DNA of 64,000 nucleotides from Cedecea neteri (GCF_000758305.1 NZ_CP009458.1:2790001-2854000), one strand, 5' to 3'. Numbered from the stretch's first letter, positions 17,434-25,286 are shown. Program-made: numbers and translations. The notes: generated from the letters alone by a model not told the origin.

Positions 17434-17533
17434 CCCTCACCCTAACCCTCTCCCTGGAAGGGAGGGGGGATAAATGAAGCAGTCTTAAGCTGTTTTCCCC
17501 CTCTCCCCGTTGGGGAGAGGGCCGGGGTGAGGG
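17434..17533. repeat. Long GC-rich inverted repeat
   Basis: Outer arms CCCTCACCCTAACCCTCTCC (from 17434) and GGAGAGGGCCGGGGTGAGGG (ending 17533) are nearly complementary. Inner arms of the GGGAGGGGG/CCCCCTCTCCCC type pair around an AT-rich loop. It has the look of a non-autonomous interspersed palindrome found between genes in many gamma-proteobacteria. It carries no coding sequence and may also end the efeUOB transcript. Confidence 0.6.
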
Positions 17534-17664
17534 GAAGATTTGGGGTATGATAAATACCTCATCGAATAGTAAACGAAAACTACCTGGCCCTGATGCCCCT
17601 CATTTTTCATTTGCTAACAATTCATCGGCCGGATTATTTATCACAATTCCCTATGACTATCCCG

Positions 17665-17682
17665 CTGATATATTTCTGTAAT
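17665..17682 (+). promoter_or_regulatory. Probable Pho box upstream of phoH
   Basis: CTGATAT, ATTT, CTGTAAT gives two 7-bp repeats with 11-bp period, matching the PhoB half-site CTGTCAT at 5 and 6 of 7 positions. It sits 150 bases before the phoH start. E. coli phoH is a known Pho regulon gene. The rest of 17539-17832 is AT-rich and shows nothing else clear. Confidence 0.45.
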
Positions 17683-17832
17683 ATTGATGTGCGAAAAGGG
17701 TACACAGCAGCGGATTGCGATTAAACGTTACTTAAACGTAAAATTTATGTTGCGTTTTGGGTGATGTTTGTTGTACTTAAAGCATGAGCGGTAGTTCCCT
17801 GCTGTGACGTTTAATCACTACGGAGATCGCGA

Positions 17833-18900
17833 ATGGTTGGGTCCTGTACTGGACGGTTACTTAAACACTTTACCCGCACTACCCAGCGCGGAGGCCTCTC
17901 CTCCGGCTTCGCTATCTTCGCCGCTAAATTTCCCCATTCAGAGTCAAATCAGCGTCCTAACGGTGCGTCAGGCAACGTTTCGCGTTCGCTTAGCGCACCC
18001 TCTCAACCGGCAGTTAATGGCTTACAAGGAAGCCAAACCTCATCCGTTAGTGGCCATAATCGCGCTTGTTCAGACGGCGCGGGAAATGAAACCAACTGTA
18101 AGGTGCCATCCATGGGAAGACAGAAAGCTGTGATCAAAGCTCGTCGCGAAGCAAAACGTGTGCTGAGACGGGATTCACGTAGCCACCGGCAGCGTGAAGA
18201 GGAATCGGTCACCACGCTTGTGCAGATGAGCGGCGTAGAATCTATAGGCATGGCGCGCGACAGCCGCGACCATTCACCTATCGAAGCGCGTAATGAAGCT
18301 CAGGCGCATTATCTTAATGCCATCGAGAAAAAGCAGCTGATATTTGCTACCGGCGAAGCCGGCTGTGGCAAGACGTTTATCAGCGCGGCGAAAGCCGCTG
18401 AGGCCCTGATACATAAGGATGTCGACAGGATTATCGTTACCCGTCCGGTGCTGCAGGCCGATGAAGATCTCGGCTTCCTTCCCGGTGATATCTCAGAAAA
18501 GTTCGCCCCGTATTTCCGCCCGGTGTACGATATCCTGGTGCGACGTTTAGGGTCGTCTTTTATGCAGTATTGCCTGCGGCCTGAAATTGGTAAGGTTGAG
18601 ATTGCGCCGTTCGCCTATATGCGCGGACGCACTTTTGAAAATGCCGTGGTTATTCTGGATGAGGCACAGAATGTCACCGCAGCGCAAATGAAGATGTTCC
18701 TGACCCGCCTCGGGGAAAACGTGACGGTTATCGTCAATGGCGATATCACGCAGTGCGATTTACCTGCGGGCGTACCGTCCGGTTTAAGCGACGCGCTGAG
18801 CCGTTTTGAAGAGGATGACATGGTCGGTGTTGTTCGTTTTGGTAAACAGGATTGTGTGCGCTCGGCCCTCTGCCAGCGCACCTTGAACGCCTACGACTGA
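17833..18900 (+). CDS. phoH: Phosphate-starvation-inducible ATPase PhoH
   Basis: Cytoplasmic P-loop ATPase of the PhoH family; the role is unsettled but related proteins act in RNA metabolism. The product has 355 residues, close to the 354 annotated in E. coli. Walker A is GEAGCGKTF near residue 180 and Walker B is VVILDEAQN near residue 275; the RNA-helicase-like core covers about 150-350. GGAG lies 8 bases before the ATG at 17833. An internal ATG at 18112 (MGRQKAVIKARREAKRVLRR) would give a 262-residue protein beginning where conservation with relatives is strongest. The 93-residue upstream segment is low-complexity, Ser/Asn/Arg-rich and may be untranslated leader. Confidence 0.9.
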   Translation: MVGSCTGRLLKHFTRTTQRGGLSSGFAIFAAKFPHSESNQRPNGASGNVSRSLSAPSQPAVNGLQGSQTSSVSGHNRACSDGAGNETNCKVPSMGRQKAVIKARREAKRVLRRDSRSHRQREEESVTTLVQMSGVESIGMARDSRDHSPIEARNEAQAHYLNAIEKKQLIFATGEAGCGKTFISAAKAAEALIHKDVDRIIVTRPVLQADEDLGFLPGDISEKFAPYFRPVYDILVRRLGSSFMQYCLRPEIGKVEIAPFAYMRGRTFENAVVILDEAQNVTAAQMKMFLTRLGENVTVIVNGDITQCDLPAGVPSGLSDALSRFEEDDMVGVVRFGKQDCVRSALCQRTLNAYD

Positions 18901-18920
18901 CGGTCTTCAACGATTTAGAC

Positions 18921-18950
18921 AAAAGCCCAAACTTCGGTTTGGGCTTTTTT
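18921..18950 (+). terminator. Rho-independent terminator after phoH
   Basis: AAAAGCCCAAAC (18921-18932), TTCG tetraloop, GTTTGGGCTTTT (18937-18948), then more T and an AT-rich tail. Confidence 0.9.
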
Positions 18951-18975
18951 ATTTGCGCGAATTATTTGGCCAAAC

Positions 18976-19089
18976 TGTGAAGGGGGTCATAACACCAGGT
19001 CAAGGAGAGACAATTTATGAGACCTGGGAATTATCTCTCTCTCGAAACCATGCCGTATACTTTCCTCAAGCAGAGACAATAGTCTCTCT
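18976..19089 (+). promoter_or_regulatory. chb operon control region
   Basis: TGTGA-AGGGGG-TCATA at 18976-18991 is a good CRP site (one mismatch in the core). A likely -10 TATACT lies at 19056-19061 without a good -35, as expected for an activated promoter. Around it are GGAGAGACAAT (19004-19014), its near-complement ATTATCTCTCTC (from 19030), and the perfect palindrome AGAGACAATAGTCTCT (19072-19087). These are candidates for ChbR or NagC binding. Confidence 0.6.
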
Positions 19090-19165
19090 CCACAAACCCG
19101 CTTTGGAACAGCAACAATACGCCACGGAAGTCCGTTACAGCGTATTGAGACTTGAGGAACAACTT

Positions 19166-19489
19166 ATGCAAAAGAAAAAAATTTACCTGTTCTGCTCCGC
19201 TGGGATGTCAACCTCGCTGTTAGTGACCAAAATGCGAGCGCAGGCCGAAAAGTATGAAGTTCCGGTAGAAATTGAAGCTTTCTCTGAGTCTTTGGCCAGC
19301 GAGAAAGGGAAACATGCGGACCTGGTATTACTCGGGCCACAAATTGCCTACATGCAGGCAGATATCAAGAAATTGTTGCCCACCAAGCCTGTAGAAGTTA
19401 TCGATTCTGCTCTGTACGGTAAAGTCGATGGGCTGGGTGTGTTGAAAGCGGCTGTGGCAGCAATTAAGAAAGCAGCGGCCGAGAGTTAA
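19166..19489 (+). CDS. chbB: PTS chitobiose-specific EIIB component
   Basis: Cytoplasmic phosphotransfer protein of the lactose/chitobiose PTS family, 107 residues. Cys10 in IYLFCSAGMSTSLLV is the phosphorylated residue. The ATG at 19166, preceded by GAGGAAC, gives the family N-terminus; the frame is open much further upstream but that part covers the control region. EIIB takes phosphate from ChbA and passes it to N,N'-diacetylchitobiose during transport by ChbC. First gene of chbBCARFG. Confidence 0.95.
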   Translation: MQKKKIYLFCSAGMSTSLLVTKMRAQAEKYEVPVEIEAFSESLASEKGKHADLVLLGPQIAYMQADIKKLLPTKPVEVIDSALYGKVDGLGVLKAAVAAIKKAAAES

Positions 19490-19579
19490 TTTTTTATTCT
19501 TGTTTTGTTTAATTTTCCGTCAAAGAGCGACTTACACCTACAGCCGTAAGTAATTACGGCTTTCAAGGATATTTATAAT

Positions 19580-20938
19580 ATGAGTAAAGTCATTGATTCA
19601 CTTGAGAAGGTTCTCCTGCCTTTTGCTGTAAAAATAGGAAAGCAGCCTCACGTTAATGCCATTAAAAATGGTTTTATTAAATTAATGCCATTAACCCTAA
19701 CCGGGGCAATGTTTGTTCTGATCAACAACGTATTTCTGAGCTTCGGCGCAGGATCATTCTTCTACTCGTTAGGCATCCGTTTAGACCCCGAGACCATTGA
19801 AACCCTGAATGGGTTTAAAGCTATCGGCGGCAATGTGTACAACGGTACGTTGGGCATAATGTCGCTGATGGCGCCTTTTTTCATTGGCATGGCATTGGCT
19901 GAAGAAAGAAAGGTCGATCCTTTGGCAGCGGGCTTATTATCCGTCGCAGCCTTTATGACCGTGACGCCATACAGCGTGGGCGAAGCCTATGCCGTGGGTG
20001 CTAACTGGTTAGGCGGTCAGAACATTATTTCCGGTATGATTATCGGTCTGGTTGTCGCGGAATTGTTCACCTTCGTGGTTCGCCGGAACTGGGTTATCAC
20101 CCTGCCTGATAGCGTACCAGCCTCGGTGTCCCGTTCGTTCTCGGCGTTAATTCCAGGCTTCCTGATTCTGTCTATCTTCGGGATCATCTCCTGGGCGCTG
20201 TCTCACTACGGCAGCAACTTCCACCAGATCATCATGGACTCCATTTCGACTCCGCTGGCGTCAATGGGTAGCGTGGTTGGCTGGGCATACGTGATTTTCA
20301 ACTCTCTGCTGTGGTTCTTCGGTGTTCACGGTTCTCTGGCGCTTACCGCTCTGGATAACGGCATCATGACCCCATGGGCGCTGGAAAACGTCGCGCTGTA
20401 CCAGCAGTACGGTTCTGTAGAAGCCGCTATCGAAGCGGGCAAACAGTTCCACTTCTGGGCGAAACCAATGCTCGACTCCTACATCCTGCTGGGGGGTTCT
20501 GGTGCGACGCTGGGTCTGATTATCGCTATCTTCATCGCCTCTCGCCGCGCCGATCACCGTCAGGTGGCTAAGCTGGCGCTGCCGTCAGGCATCTTCCAGA
20601 TTAACGAACCGATTCTGTTTGGTCTGCCGATCATCATGAACCCGGTGATGTTCATCCCGTTCGTAGCTGTACAGCCGATTCTGGCCGCAATCACCCTGAT
20701 TGCTTACTCCATGGGCATTATCCCGCCGGTCACCAACCTGGCACCGTGGACCATGCCTACCGGCCTGGGCGCCTTCTTCAACAGTAACGGCAGCGTCGCT
20801 GCTCTGCTGGTGGCGCTGTTCAACCTGGGTGTTGCAACGCTGGTGTACATGCCGTTCGTTATCCTGTCCAACAAGGCACAGGCGGTTATTGAAGAAGAAG
20901 AAAGCGAAGAAGATATCGCTAACGCACTGAAATTCTAA
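19580..20938 (+). CDS. chbC: PTS chitobiose-specific EIIC permease
   Basis: Inner-membrane channel of the chitobiose PTS, 452 residues as in E. coli. It has about ten hydrophobic segments, conserved HFWAKPMLDSYILLGGSGAT and the FQINEPILFGLPIIMNP region that forms the sugar site. AAGGA precedes the ATG. It imports diacetylchitobiose and related beta-glucosides while ChbB phosphorylates them. The C-terminus ends in an acidic run (EEEESEED). A hairpin lies between chbC and chbA. Confidence 0.96.
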   Translation: MSKVIDSLEKVLLPFAVKIGKQPHVNAIKNGFIKLMPLTLTGAMFVLINNVFLSFGAGSFFYSLGIRLDPETIETLNGFKAIGGNVYNGTLGIMSLMAPFFIGMALAEERKVDPLAAGLLSVAAFMTVTPYSVGEAYAVGANWLGGQNIISGMIIGLVVAELFTFVVRRNWVITLPDSVPASVSRSFSALIPGFLILSIFGIISWALSHYGSNFHQIIMDSISTPLASMGSVVGWAYVIFNSLLWFFGVHGSLALTALDNGIMTPWALENVALYQQYGSVEAAIEAGKQFHFWAKPMLDSYILLGGSGATLGLIIAIFIASRRADHRQVAKLALPSGIFQINEPILFGLPIIMNPVMFIPFVAVQPILAAITLIAYSMGIIPPVTNLAPWTMPTGLGAFFNSNGSVAALLVALFNLGVATLVYMPFVILSNKAQAVIEEEESEEDIANALKF

Positions 20939-20945
20939 GTTCAGC

Positions 20946-20972
20946 CGGGGGAGGGAATGCCTCCCCCGTTTT
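20946..20972 (+). terminator. Hairpin between chbC and chbA
   Basis: CGGGGGAG (20946-20953) and CTCCCCCG (20961-20968) pair around a 7-base loop, followed by four T. It could attenuate the operon or protect the upstream mRNA. Confidence 0.5.
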
Positions 20973-20993
20973 CAGAATCCGGGGAGCACTCTT

Positions 20994-21344
20994 ATGTTTG
21001 ATTTAGATAACGTTGTTGAAACTGAAGTAGAAGTGGACGATCTCGAAGAAGTGGTGATGGGCTTAATCATCAACTCTGGTCAGGCCCGTAGCCTGGCTTA
21101 CGGCGCGCTGAAAAAGGCCAAGCTGGGTGACTTCGCCGGGGCCAAAGAGATGATGGACCAGTCTCGTACCGCGCTGAACGAAGCACACCTGGTGCAGACT
21201 AAGCTGATTGAAGGCGACCAGGGCGAAGGCAAAACTAAAGTGAGCCTGGTGCTGGTACACGCGCAGGATCACCTGATGACTTCGATGCTGGCTCGTGAGC
21301 TGGTCACCGAGTTGATTGAATTACATGAGAAAATGGACAAGTAG
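20994..21344 (+). CDS. chbA: PTS chitobiose-specific EIIA component
   Basis: Trimeric all-helical EIIA of the lactose/chitobiose class, 116 residues as in E. coli. His89 in VHAQDHLM is the phosphorylated residue and the nearby Asp binds metal. It accepts phosphate from HPr and gives it to Cys10 of ChbB. The first 20 residues are acidic and probably disordered. GGGGAG precedes the start. The gap to chbR is only 11 bases. Confidence 0.96.
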   Translation: MFDLDNVVETEVEVDDLEEVVMGLIINSGQARSLAYGALKKAKLGDFAGAKEMMDQSRTALNEAHLVQTKLIEGDQGEGKTKVSLVLVHAQDHLMTSMLARELVTELIELHEKMDK

Positions 21345-21355
21345 CAGGTCAGTAT

Positions 21356-22192
21356 ATGCAGCCAGAGATAGACAATATGGAAATTAACATTGTTCGTGAA
21401 AGCCAGCTGTTTAACGGCAAGTGTTTCCATGCGTTTATCTACACCAAAGAAGAGAGCGTGAGCGGGCTGCACCAGCATGACTACTACGAATTCACTATCG
21501 TGTTAACCGGGCGCTACTATCAGGAAATTAACGGTAAGCGCGTGTTGATGGAACGAGGCGATTTTGTCTTTATTCCGGTCGGTTCCCATCATCAGAGTTT
21601 CTACGAGTTTGGCGCGACCCGGTTATTTAACGTGGGCATCAGTCAGCAGTTTTTTGAACAGCATTATATGCCGCTGCTGCCGTCCCATCTGGTGGCTTCA
21701 CAGGTTTACCAGATCAAGGATGAATTCCTGGCGTTTATGGAGTCGGTGATTGCCTCGTTTAATTTCCGCGAAGGGGAGTTTAACGAGTTCCTCGAAATGG
21801 TGAGCTTTTATGTTGTCAATCGACTACGCCATTATCGAGAGTCGGAAAATCAGGATGATATTCCATTGTGGTTAAAATCCACCGTTGAAGGGATGCACGA
21901 CAAAATGCGTTTTGGTGATAAAGCCTTATTAAACATGGTTGCGCTTTCGGGTAAGTCGCAGGAATATTTAACGCGCGCCACTCAGCGTTATTATGGCAAA
22001 ACGCCGATGCAGATTATTAATGAAATCCGCATTAATTTTGCCAAGAAACAGCTGGAGATTACTAACTCGTCGGTGACCGATATTGCCTTCGAGTCTGGCT
22101 ACAGTAGCCCCAGTATGTTTATTAAGAACTTTAAGAAGGTCACCTCTTTTACGCCCAATAGCTATCGGAAAAAATTGTACAGCATTAATTAA
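21356..22192 (+). CDS. chbR: Chitobiose operon regulator ChbR (AraC family)
   Basis: AraC-type regulator of 278 residues. The N-terminal cupin (HQHDYYEFTIVLTGRYYQEI, about residues 40-60) binds ligand, and the C-terminal pair of helix-turn-helices (about 175-275) contains AFESGYSSPSMFIKNFKK. In E. coli ChbR both represses and, with phosphorylated chitobiose products, activates the chb operon. AGGT precedes the ATG. It lies inside the operon, as in E. coli. Confidence 0.95.
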   Translation: MQPEIDNMEINIVRESQLFNGKCFHAFIYTKEESVSGLHQHDYYEFTIVLTGRYYQEINGKRVLMERGDFVFIPVGSHHQSFYEFGATRLFNVGISQQFFEQHYMPLLPSHLVASQVYQIKDEFLAFMESVIASFNFREGEFNEFLEMVSFYVVNRLRHYRESENQDDIPLWLKSTVEGMHDKMRFGDKALLNMVALSGKSQEYLTRATQRYYGKTPMQIINEIRINFAKKQLEITNSSVTDIAFESGYSSPSMFIKNFKKVTSFTPNSYRKKLYSIN

Positions 22193-22282
22193 TTTGCTGG
22201 TTAACGACCACGGTCAATATTGCGTTTTTATTAACTTATTCAATTTTCTAAATACGGCGCGTGGCGCTGTACGGGAGCCTAT

Positions 22283-23626
22283 ATGACTAAGAAATTAAAA
22301 GTTGTCACTATCGGTGGCGGCAGCAGCTATACCCCAGAATTACTTGAAGGTTTTATTAAGCGCTACCATGAATTACCGATTACCGAACTTTGGCTGGTGG
22401 ATGTCGAAGCCGGTAAAGAAAAGCAGGATATTATTTTCAATCTTTGCCAGCGCATGATTGAGCATGCCGGCGTGCCGATGACGGTACATAAGAGCCTCGA
22501 TCGCCGTGAAGCGCTGAAAGACGCGGACTTCGTGACCACTCAGCTGCGTGTGGGCCAGTTGAAAGCACGTGAGCTGGATGAACGTATCCCGCTGAGTCAC
22601 GGCTATCTTGGCCAGGAAACCAACGGCGCGGGCGGTCTGTTCAAAGGGCTGCGTACCATTCCAGTCATTTTCGACATCATCAAAGACGTGCAGGAAATCT
22701 GCCCGGATGCCTGGGTTATCAACTTCACTAACCCGGCCGGTATGGTGACCGAGGCGGTATTCCGCCACACCAACTTCAAAAAATTCATCGGCGTGTGCAA
22801 CATTCCTGTTGGCATGAAGATGTTTATTACCGACGTACTGAAACTGACGCCGGAAGATGATCTGGGCATCGATCTCTTCGGTCTGAACCACATGGTGTTC
22901 ATCAAAGATGTGCTGGTGAACGGCGAATCCCGCTTTGCTGAACTGCTGGACGGCGTAGCCAGCGGTAAACTGAGCGCGAACTCGGTGAAAAACATCTTCG
23001 ATATGCCGTTCAGCGAAGGGCTGATTCGTTCCCTGAACCTGCTGCCGTGCTCTTATCTGCTGTACTACTTCAAGCAGAAAGAAATGCTTGCCATTGAAAT
23101 GGGCGAGTTCTACAAAGGCGGTGCGCGCGCTTCCGTGGTGCAGAAGGTCGAAAAACAGCTGTTCGAACTGTATAAAGATCCTAACCTGGACGTGAAACCG
23201 AAAGAGCTGGAGCTGCGCGGCGGGGCTTATTACTCTGACGCCGCATGCGAAGTGATCAGCGCTATCTACAATGATAAGCAGACCGAGCACTACGTGAACA
23301 TCCCGCACCATGGCCACGTGGACAATATCCCGGCGGACTGGGCTATCGAGACGACCAGTATCATTGGCCGTGACGGCGCAAGGCCACACCCGCGCGTGAC
23401 TCACTTCGACGAGAAAGTGATGGGGCTGATTCATACCATCAAAGGGTTTGAAGTGGCGGCGAGCCAGGCGGCACTGAGCGGTGAGTTCAACGACGTGCTG
23501 CTGGCGCTGAACCTGAGCCCGCTAATCCACTCTGACAAGGATGCGGAAGTGATTGCCAAAGAGATGTTGCTTGCCCATAAAGCCCATCTGCCAAACTTTG
23601 CGAAAGCTATCGAAAAACTGGCTTAA
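22283..23626 (+). CDS. chbF: 6-phospho-beta-glucosidase, GH4
   Basis: NAD+- and metal-dependent glycosidase of family 4, 447 residues. It hydrolyses monodeacetylated chitobiose-6-phosphate and phospho-beta-glucosides. The dinucleotide fold is at the N-terminus (VVTIGGGSSYTPELLEGF); INFTNPAGMVTEA and GVCNIPVGMKMF (metal Cys) and GLNHMVFI (metal His) follow in order. It lies 90 bases after chbR. Confidence 0.96.
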   Translation: MTKKLKVVTIGGGSSYTPELLEGFIKRYHELPITELWLVDVEAGKEKQDIIFNLCQRMIEHAGVPMTVHKSLDRREALKDADFVTTQLRVGQLKARELDERIPLSHGYLGQETNGAGGLFKGLRTIPVIFDIIKDVQEICPDAWVINFTNPAGMVTEAVFRHTNFKKFIGVCNIPVGMKMFITDVLKLTPEDDLGIDLFGLNHMVFIKDVLVNGESRFAELLDGVASGKLSANSVKNIFDMPFSEGLIRSLNLLPCSYLLYYFKQKEMLAIEMGEFYKGGARASVVQKVEKQLFELYKDPNLDVKPKELELRGGAYYSDAACEVISAIYNDKQTEHYVNIPHHGHVDNIPADWAIETTSIIGRDGARPHPRVTHFDEKVMGLIHTIKGFEVAASQAALSGEFNDVLLALNLSPLIHSDKDAEVIAKEMLLAHKAHLPNFAKAIEKLA

Positions 23627-23633
23627 TGTCTTG

Positions 23634-23653
23634 CCCTCCCCGGACGGGGAGGG
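23634..23653 (+). other. Perfect hairpin between chbF and chbG
   Basis: CCCTCCCC and GGGGAGGG pair around GGAC. No T run follows, so an mRNA-processing or stability element is more likely than a terminator. Confidence 0.5.
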
Positions 23654-23671
23654 CCACTCAAGAGGGATGCT

Positions 23672-24433
23672 ATGGATCGCTTACTGATTATCAATGCCGA
23701 TGACTTTGGCCTGAGTAAGGCGCAAAACTACGGCATTATCGAAGCGTTTCACCACGGCGTGGTGACTTCAACCACCGCGATGGTTAACGCAGAAGCCATT
23801 AAACACGCCGCCGGGCTGTGTGCTCGTTACCCTGGACTGGGGGTTGGCATGCACTTTGTGCTGACACTGGGGCAGCCGCTGAGCGACATGCCGGTTCTGA
23901 CTCGCGAAACGGGCACGCTGGGCAAGTGGATTTGGGAAATGGCGGAGCAGGGGCAGCTGGACCTGGACGAGATCAAGCGCGAGCTTGAAAGCCAGTATCA
24001 GCGCTTTATCGAGATTTTTGGTATTGAGCCGACCCATCTCGATAGTCACCATCACGTACACATGATCCCGGAAATTTTTCCCATCGTTGCGGCGTTTGCC
24101 AGCGAGAAAGGGATCCCGCTGCGTGTCGATCGTGATGCCGCAACCCGGGACAACATCTCATTGGCTGGCGTGAGAAGTACGCAAGGATTTAGCAGTGAGT
24201 TTTACGGTGACGCTATTTCTGAAAGCCTGTTGCTGGAGTGCGTGGATGCCTCGGCGCAGCGAGAGGAAGCCTCGCTGGAGGTAATGTGCCACCCGTCGTT
24301 TGTGGATAACACAATCCTGAAAAGCAACTACTGCTACCCGCGTCTGGCGGAGATGGAAGTGCTGACCTCCGCCGCGCTGAAGTATGCTATCGCCGAAAGA
24401 GGCTACCGGTTAGGCACTTTCCGCGACCTCTAA
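23672..24433 (+). CDS. chbG: Chitooligosaccharide deacetylase ChbG
   Basis: YdjC-fold carbohydrate deacetylase, 253 residues. It removes one acetyl group from chitobiose-6-phosphate so that ChbF can cleave it and ChbR can be induced. Metal and catalytic motifs are visible: INADDFGLS at the N-terminus, GMHFVLT, DSHHHVHMIPE near residue 125 and MCHPSFVD near 210. AGAGGG precedes the ATG. It is the last gene of the chb operon. Confidence 0.95.
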   Translation: MDRLLIINADDFGLSKAQNYGIIEAFHHGVVTSTTAMVNAEAIKHAAGLCARYPGLGVGMHFVLTLGQPLSDMPVLTRETGTLGKWIWEMAEQGQLDLDEIKRELESQYQRFIEIFGIEPTHLDSHHHVHMIPEIFPIVAAFASEKGIPLRVDRDAATRDNISLAGVRSTQGFSSEFYGDAISESLLLECVDASAQREEASLEVMCHPSFVDNTILKSNYCYPRLAEMEVLTSAALKYAIAERGYRLGTFRDL

Positions 24434-24463
24434 CCCTTATTCGTGCTTCGGTCCATTGTCGGT

Positions 24464-24486
24464 AAGGTGTATTATAATTACATCTT
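24464..24486 (+). promoter_or_regulatory. NsrR box overlapping the ygbA -10
   Basis: AAGGTGTATTA, one base, AATTACATCTT fits the 11-1-11 NsrR consensus at about 19 of 22 positions. It contains a perfect -10 TATAAT (24473-24478). The dyad extends to 24455-24495 with only G:T mismatches in the arms. NsrR is the nitric-oxide-sensing repressor, and binding here would block RNA polymerase. Confidence 0.75.
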
Positions 24487-24533
24487 ATCGACAATCATTG
24501 GCCGGACGCTTGACCGGTCGACCAGGTACAGTC

Positions 24534-24878
24534 ATGTCCGGAAAACGTATCCAGCGCGAAAAGCAAACCATCGCTAAAATGCTCACTTTGTACGAGCGCA
24601 AAAACCCTGCTGCCAGCCCCGATCCAGACCACTACTTACGGCTATATGACTACGCTGCCAAAAGGCTGGATCGCTGCGCTTTTGGCGAAGAAAAACCTGC
24701 CTGCAAGCAATGCCCCATCCACTGCTATCAGCCCGCAAAACGTGAAGAAATGAAGCAGGTGATGCGCTGGAGTGGTCCCCGAATGCTGTTCCACCATCCG
24801 ATTCTGACCGTGCTTCATTTGATGGACGATCGCCGGCTGGTTCCGCCTCTGCCTGAGAAATATCAGCGTAAGAAATAG
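24534..24878 (+). CDS. ygbA: YgbA, nitrosative-stress protein
   Basis: Small cytoplasmic protein of 114 residues in the 'nitrous oxide-stimulated promoter' family, very similar to E. coli YgbA along its length. A cysteine cluster (CAFGEEKPACKQCPIHCY) suggests a metal or iron-sulfur site, and the C-terminal half keeps MKQVMRWSGPRML. In E. coli ygbA is NsrR-controlled and induced by nitric oxide; its molecular activity is not settled. The ATG at 24534 (MSGKRIQREK) matches the family start; the frame extends further upstream through the promoter. In E. coli the gene is elsewhere on the chromosome. Confidence 0.92.
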   Translation: MSGKRIQREKQTIAKMLTLYERKNPAASPDPDHYLRLYDYAAKRLDRCAFGEEKPACKQCPIHCYQPAKREEMKQVMRWSGPRMLFHHPILTVLHLMDDRRLVPPLPEKYQRKK

Positions 24879-24887
24879 CTTTGGATC

Positions 24888-24960
24888 GTGTGCAACATGC
24901 GAAAAAAAAGCCCGCATTTGCATGCGAGCTCTTCTTTAAATATGGCGGTGAGGGAGGGAT
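24888..24960. repeat. tRNA-tail repeat, copy 1 (X1)
   Basis: A 73-base block holding (on the minus strand) the last 18 nt of tRNA-Ser(GGA), ATCCCTCCCTCACCGCCA, then the tRNA terminator hairpin and T run. It is identical to 25144-25216 (exactly 256 bases away) but lacks the rest of the tRNA. Confidence 0.85.
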
Positions 24961-25143
24961 ATCACTCGCGCCGTCCATGGCGCTCGCCCTGCGGGTTGCC
25001 GAAGGCAATGCAAAACGGCTGTCCTGCCGTTTAGTGATTCGCAAGCTCACCCCTTCGGGGCAGCGTTATCACAAGTGATGCCGCTGTCCAACCTGCAGAA
25101 GCAGGTTGGCGAACCCTGTCGAGGGTTCTCATCCACTCCCTGA
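24961..25143. repeat. Hairpin-rich spacer repeat, full copy (Y1)
   Basis: A 183-base spacer with perfect hairpins: AAACGGC/GCCGTTT (25013-25032), CAACCTGC/GCAGGTTG (25089-25108), GAACCCT/AGGGTTC (25111-25128), and CCCC-TTC-GGGG (25050-25060). It recurs as a truncated copy at 32045-32184 and an internally deleted copy at 32255-32360. A 33-codon frame (25132-25031, minus) is kept in Y1 and in the 32045 copy. Confidence 0.8.
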
Positions 25144-25216
25144 GTGTGCAACATGCGAAAAAAAAGCCCGCATTTGCATGCGAGCTCTTCTTTAAATATG
25201 GCGGTGAGGGAGGGAT
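25144..25216. repeat. tRNA-tail repeat, copy 2 (X2)
   Basis: Same 73 bases as 24888-24960, here continuous with the complete tRNA-Ser gene, so this is the intact 3' end plus terminator. Confidence 0.85.
25158..25185 (-). terminator. Rho-independent terminator of the first tRNA-Ser
   Basis: On the minus strand GCTCGCAT, GCAA loop, ATGCGGGC (25185-25166, one G:T pair), then eight T. It lies 14 bases after the CCA end. Confidence 0.85.
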
Positions 25217-25286
25217 TCGAACCCTCGATACGTTGCCGTATACACACTTTCCAGGCGTGCTCCTTCAGCCACTCGGACACCTCACC
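25199..25286 (-). tRNA. serX: tRNA-Ser (anticodon GGA), copy 1
   Basis: An 88-nt tRNA on the minus strand, starting GGTGAGGTGTCCGAGTGG and ending CCTCACCGCCA with the CCA encoded. The 7-bp acceptor stem pairs GGTGAGG with CCTCACC. The anticodon loop reads CTGGAAA, giving GGA, and a long variable arm (GTATACGGCAACGTATC) marks class II tRNA-Ser. The T loop is GGTTCGAATCC. Its 88 bases are identical to the second copy at 32418-32505. Confidence 0.97.

Noticed and set aside
17804..18133. 109-codon frame overlapping the phoH N-terminus
   Set aside because: It starts with GTG without a ribosome site, shows no domain, and overlaps the annotated phoH start; treated as a shadow.
24583..25050. 155-codon minus-strand frame across ygbA and the repeat
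   Set aside because: Antisense to ygbA and built from repeat sequence; no conserved start.
24888..25143. CRISPR array
   Set aside because: Repeats are long, few, and contain a tRNA 3' end and terminator; no short repeat/unique spacer pattern and no cas genes.
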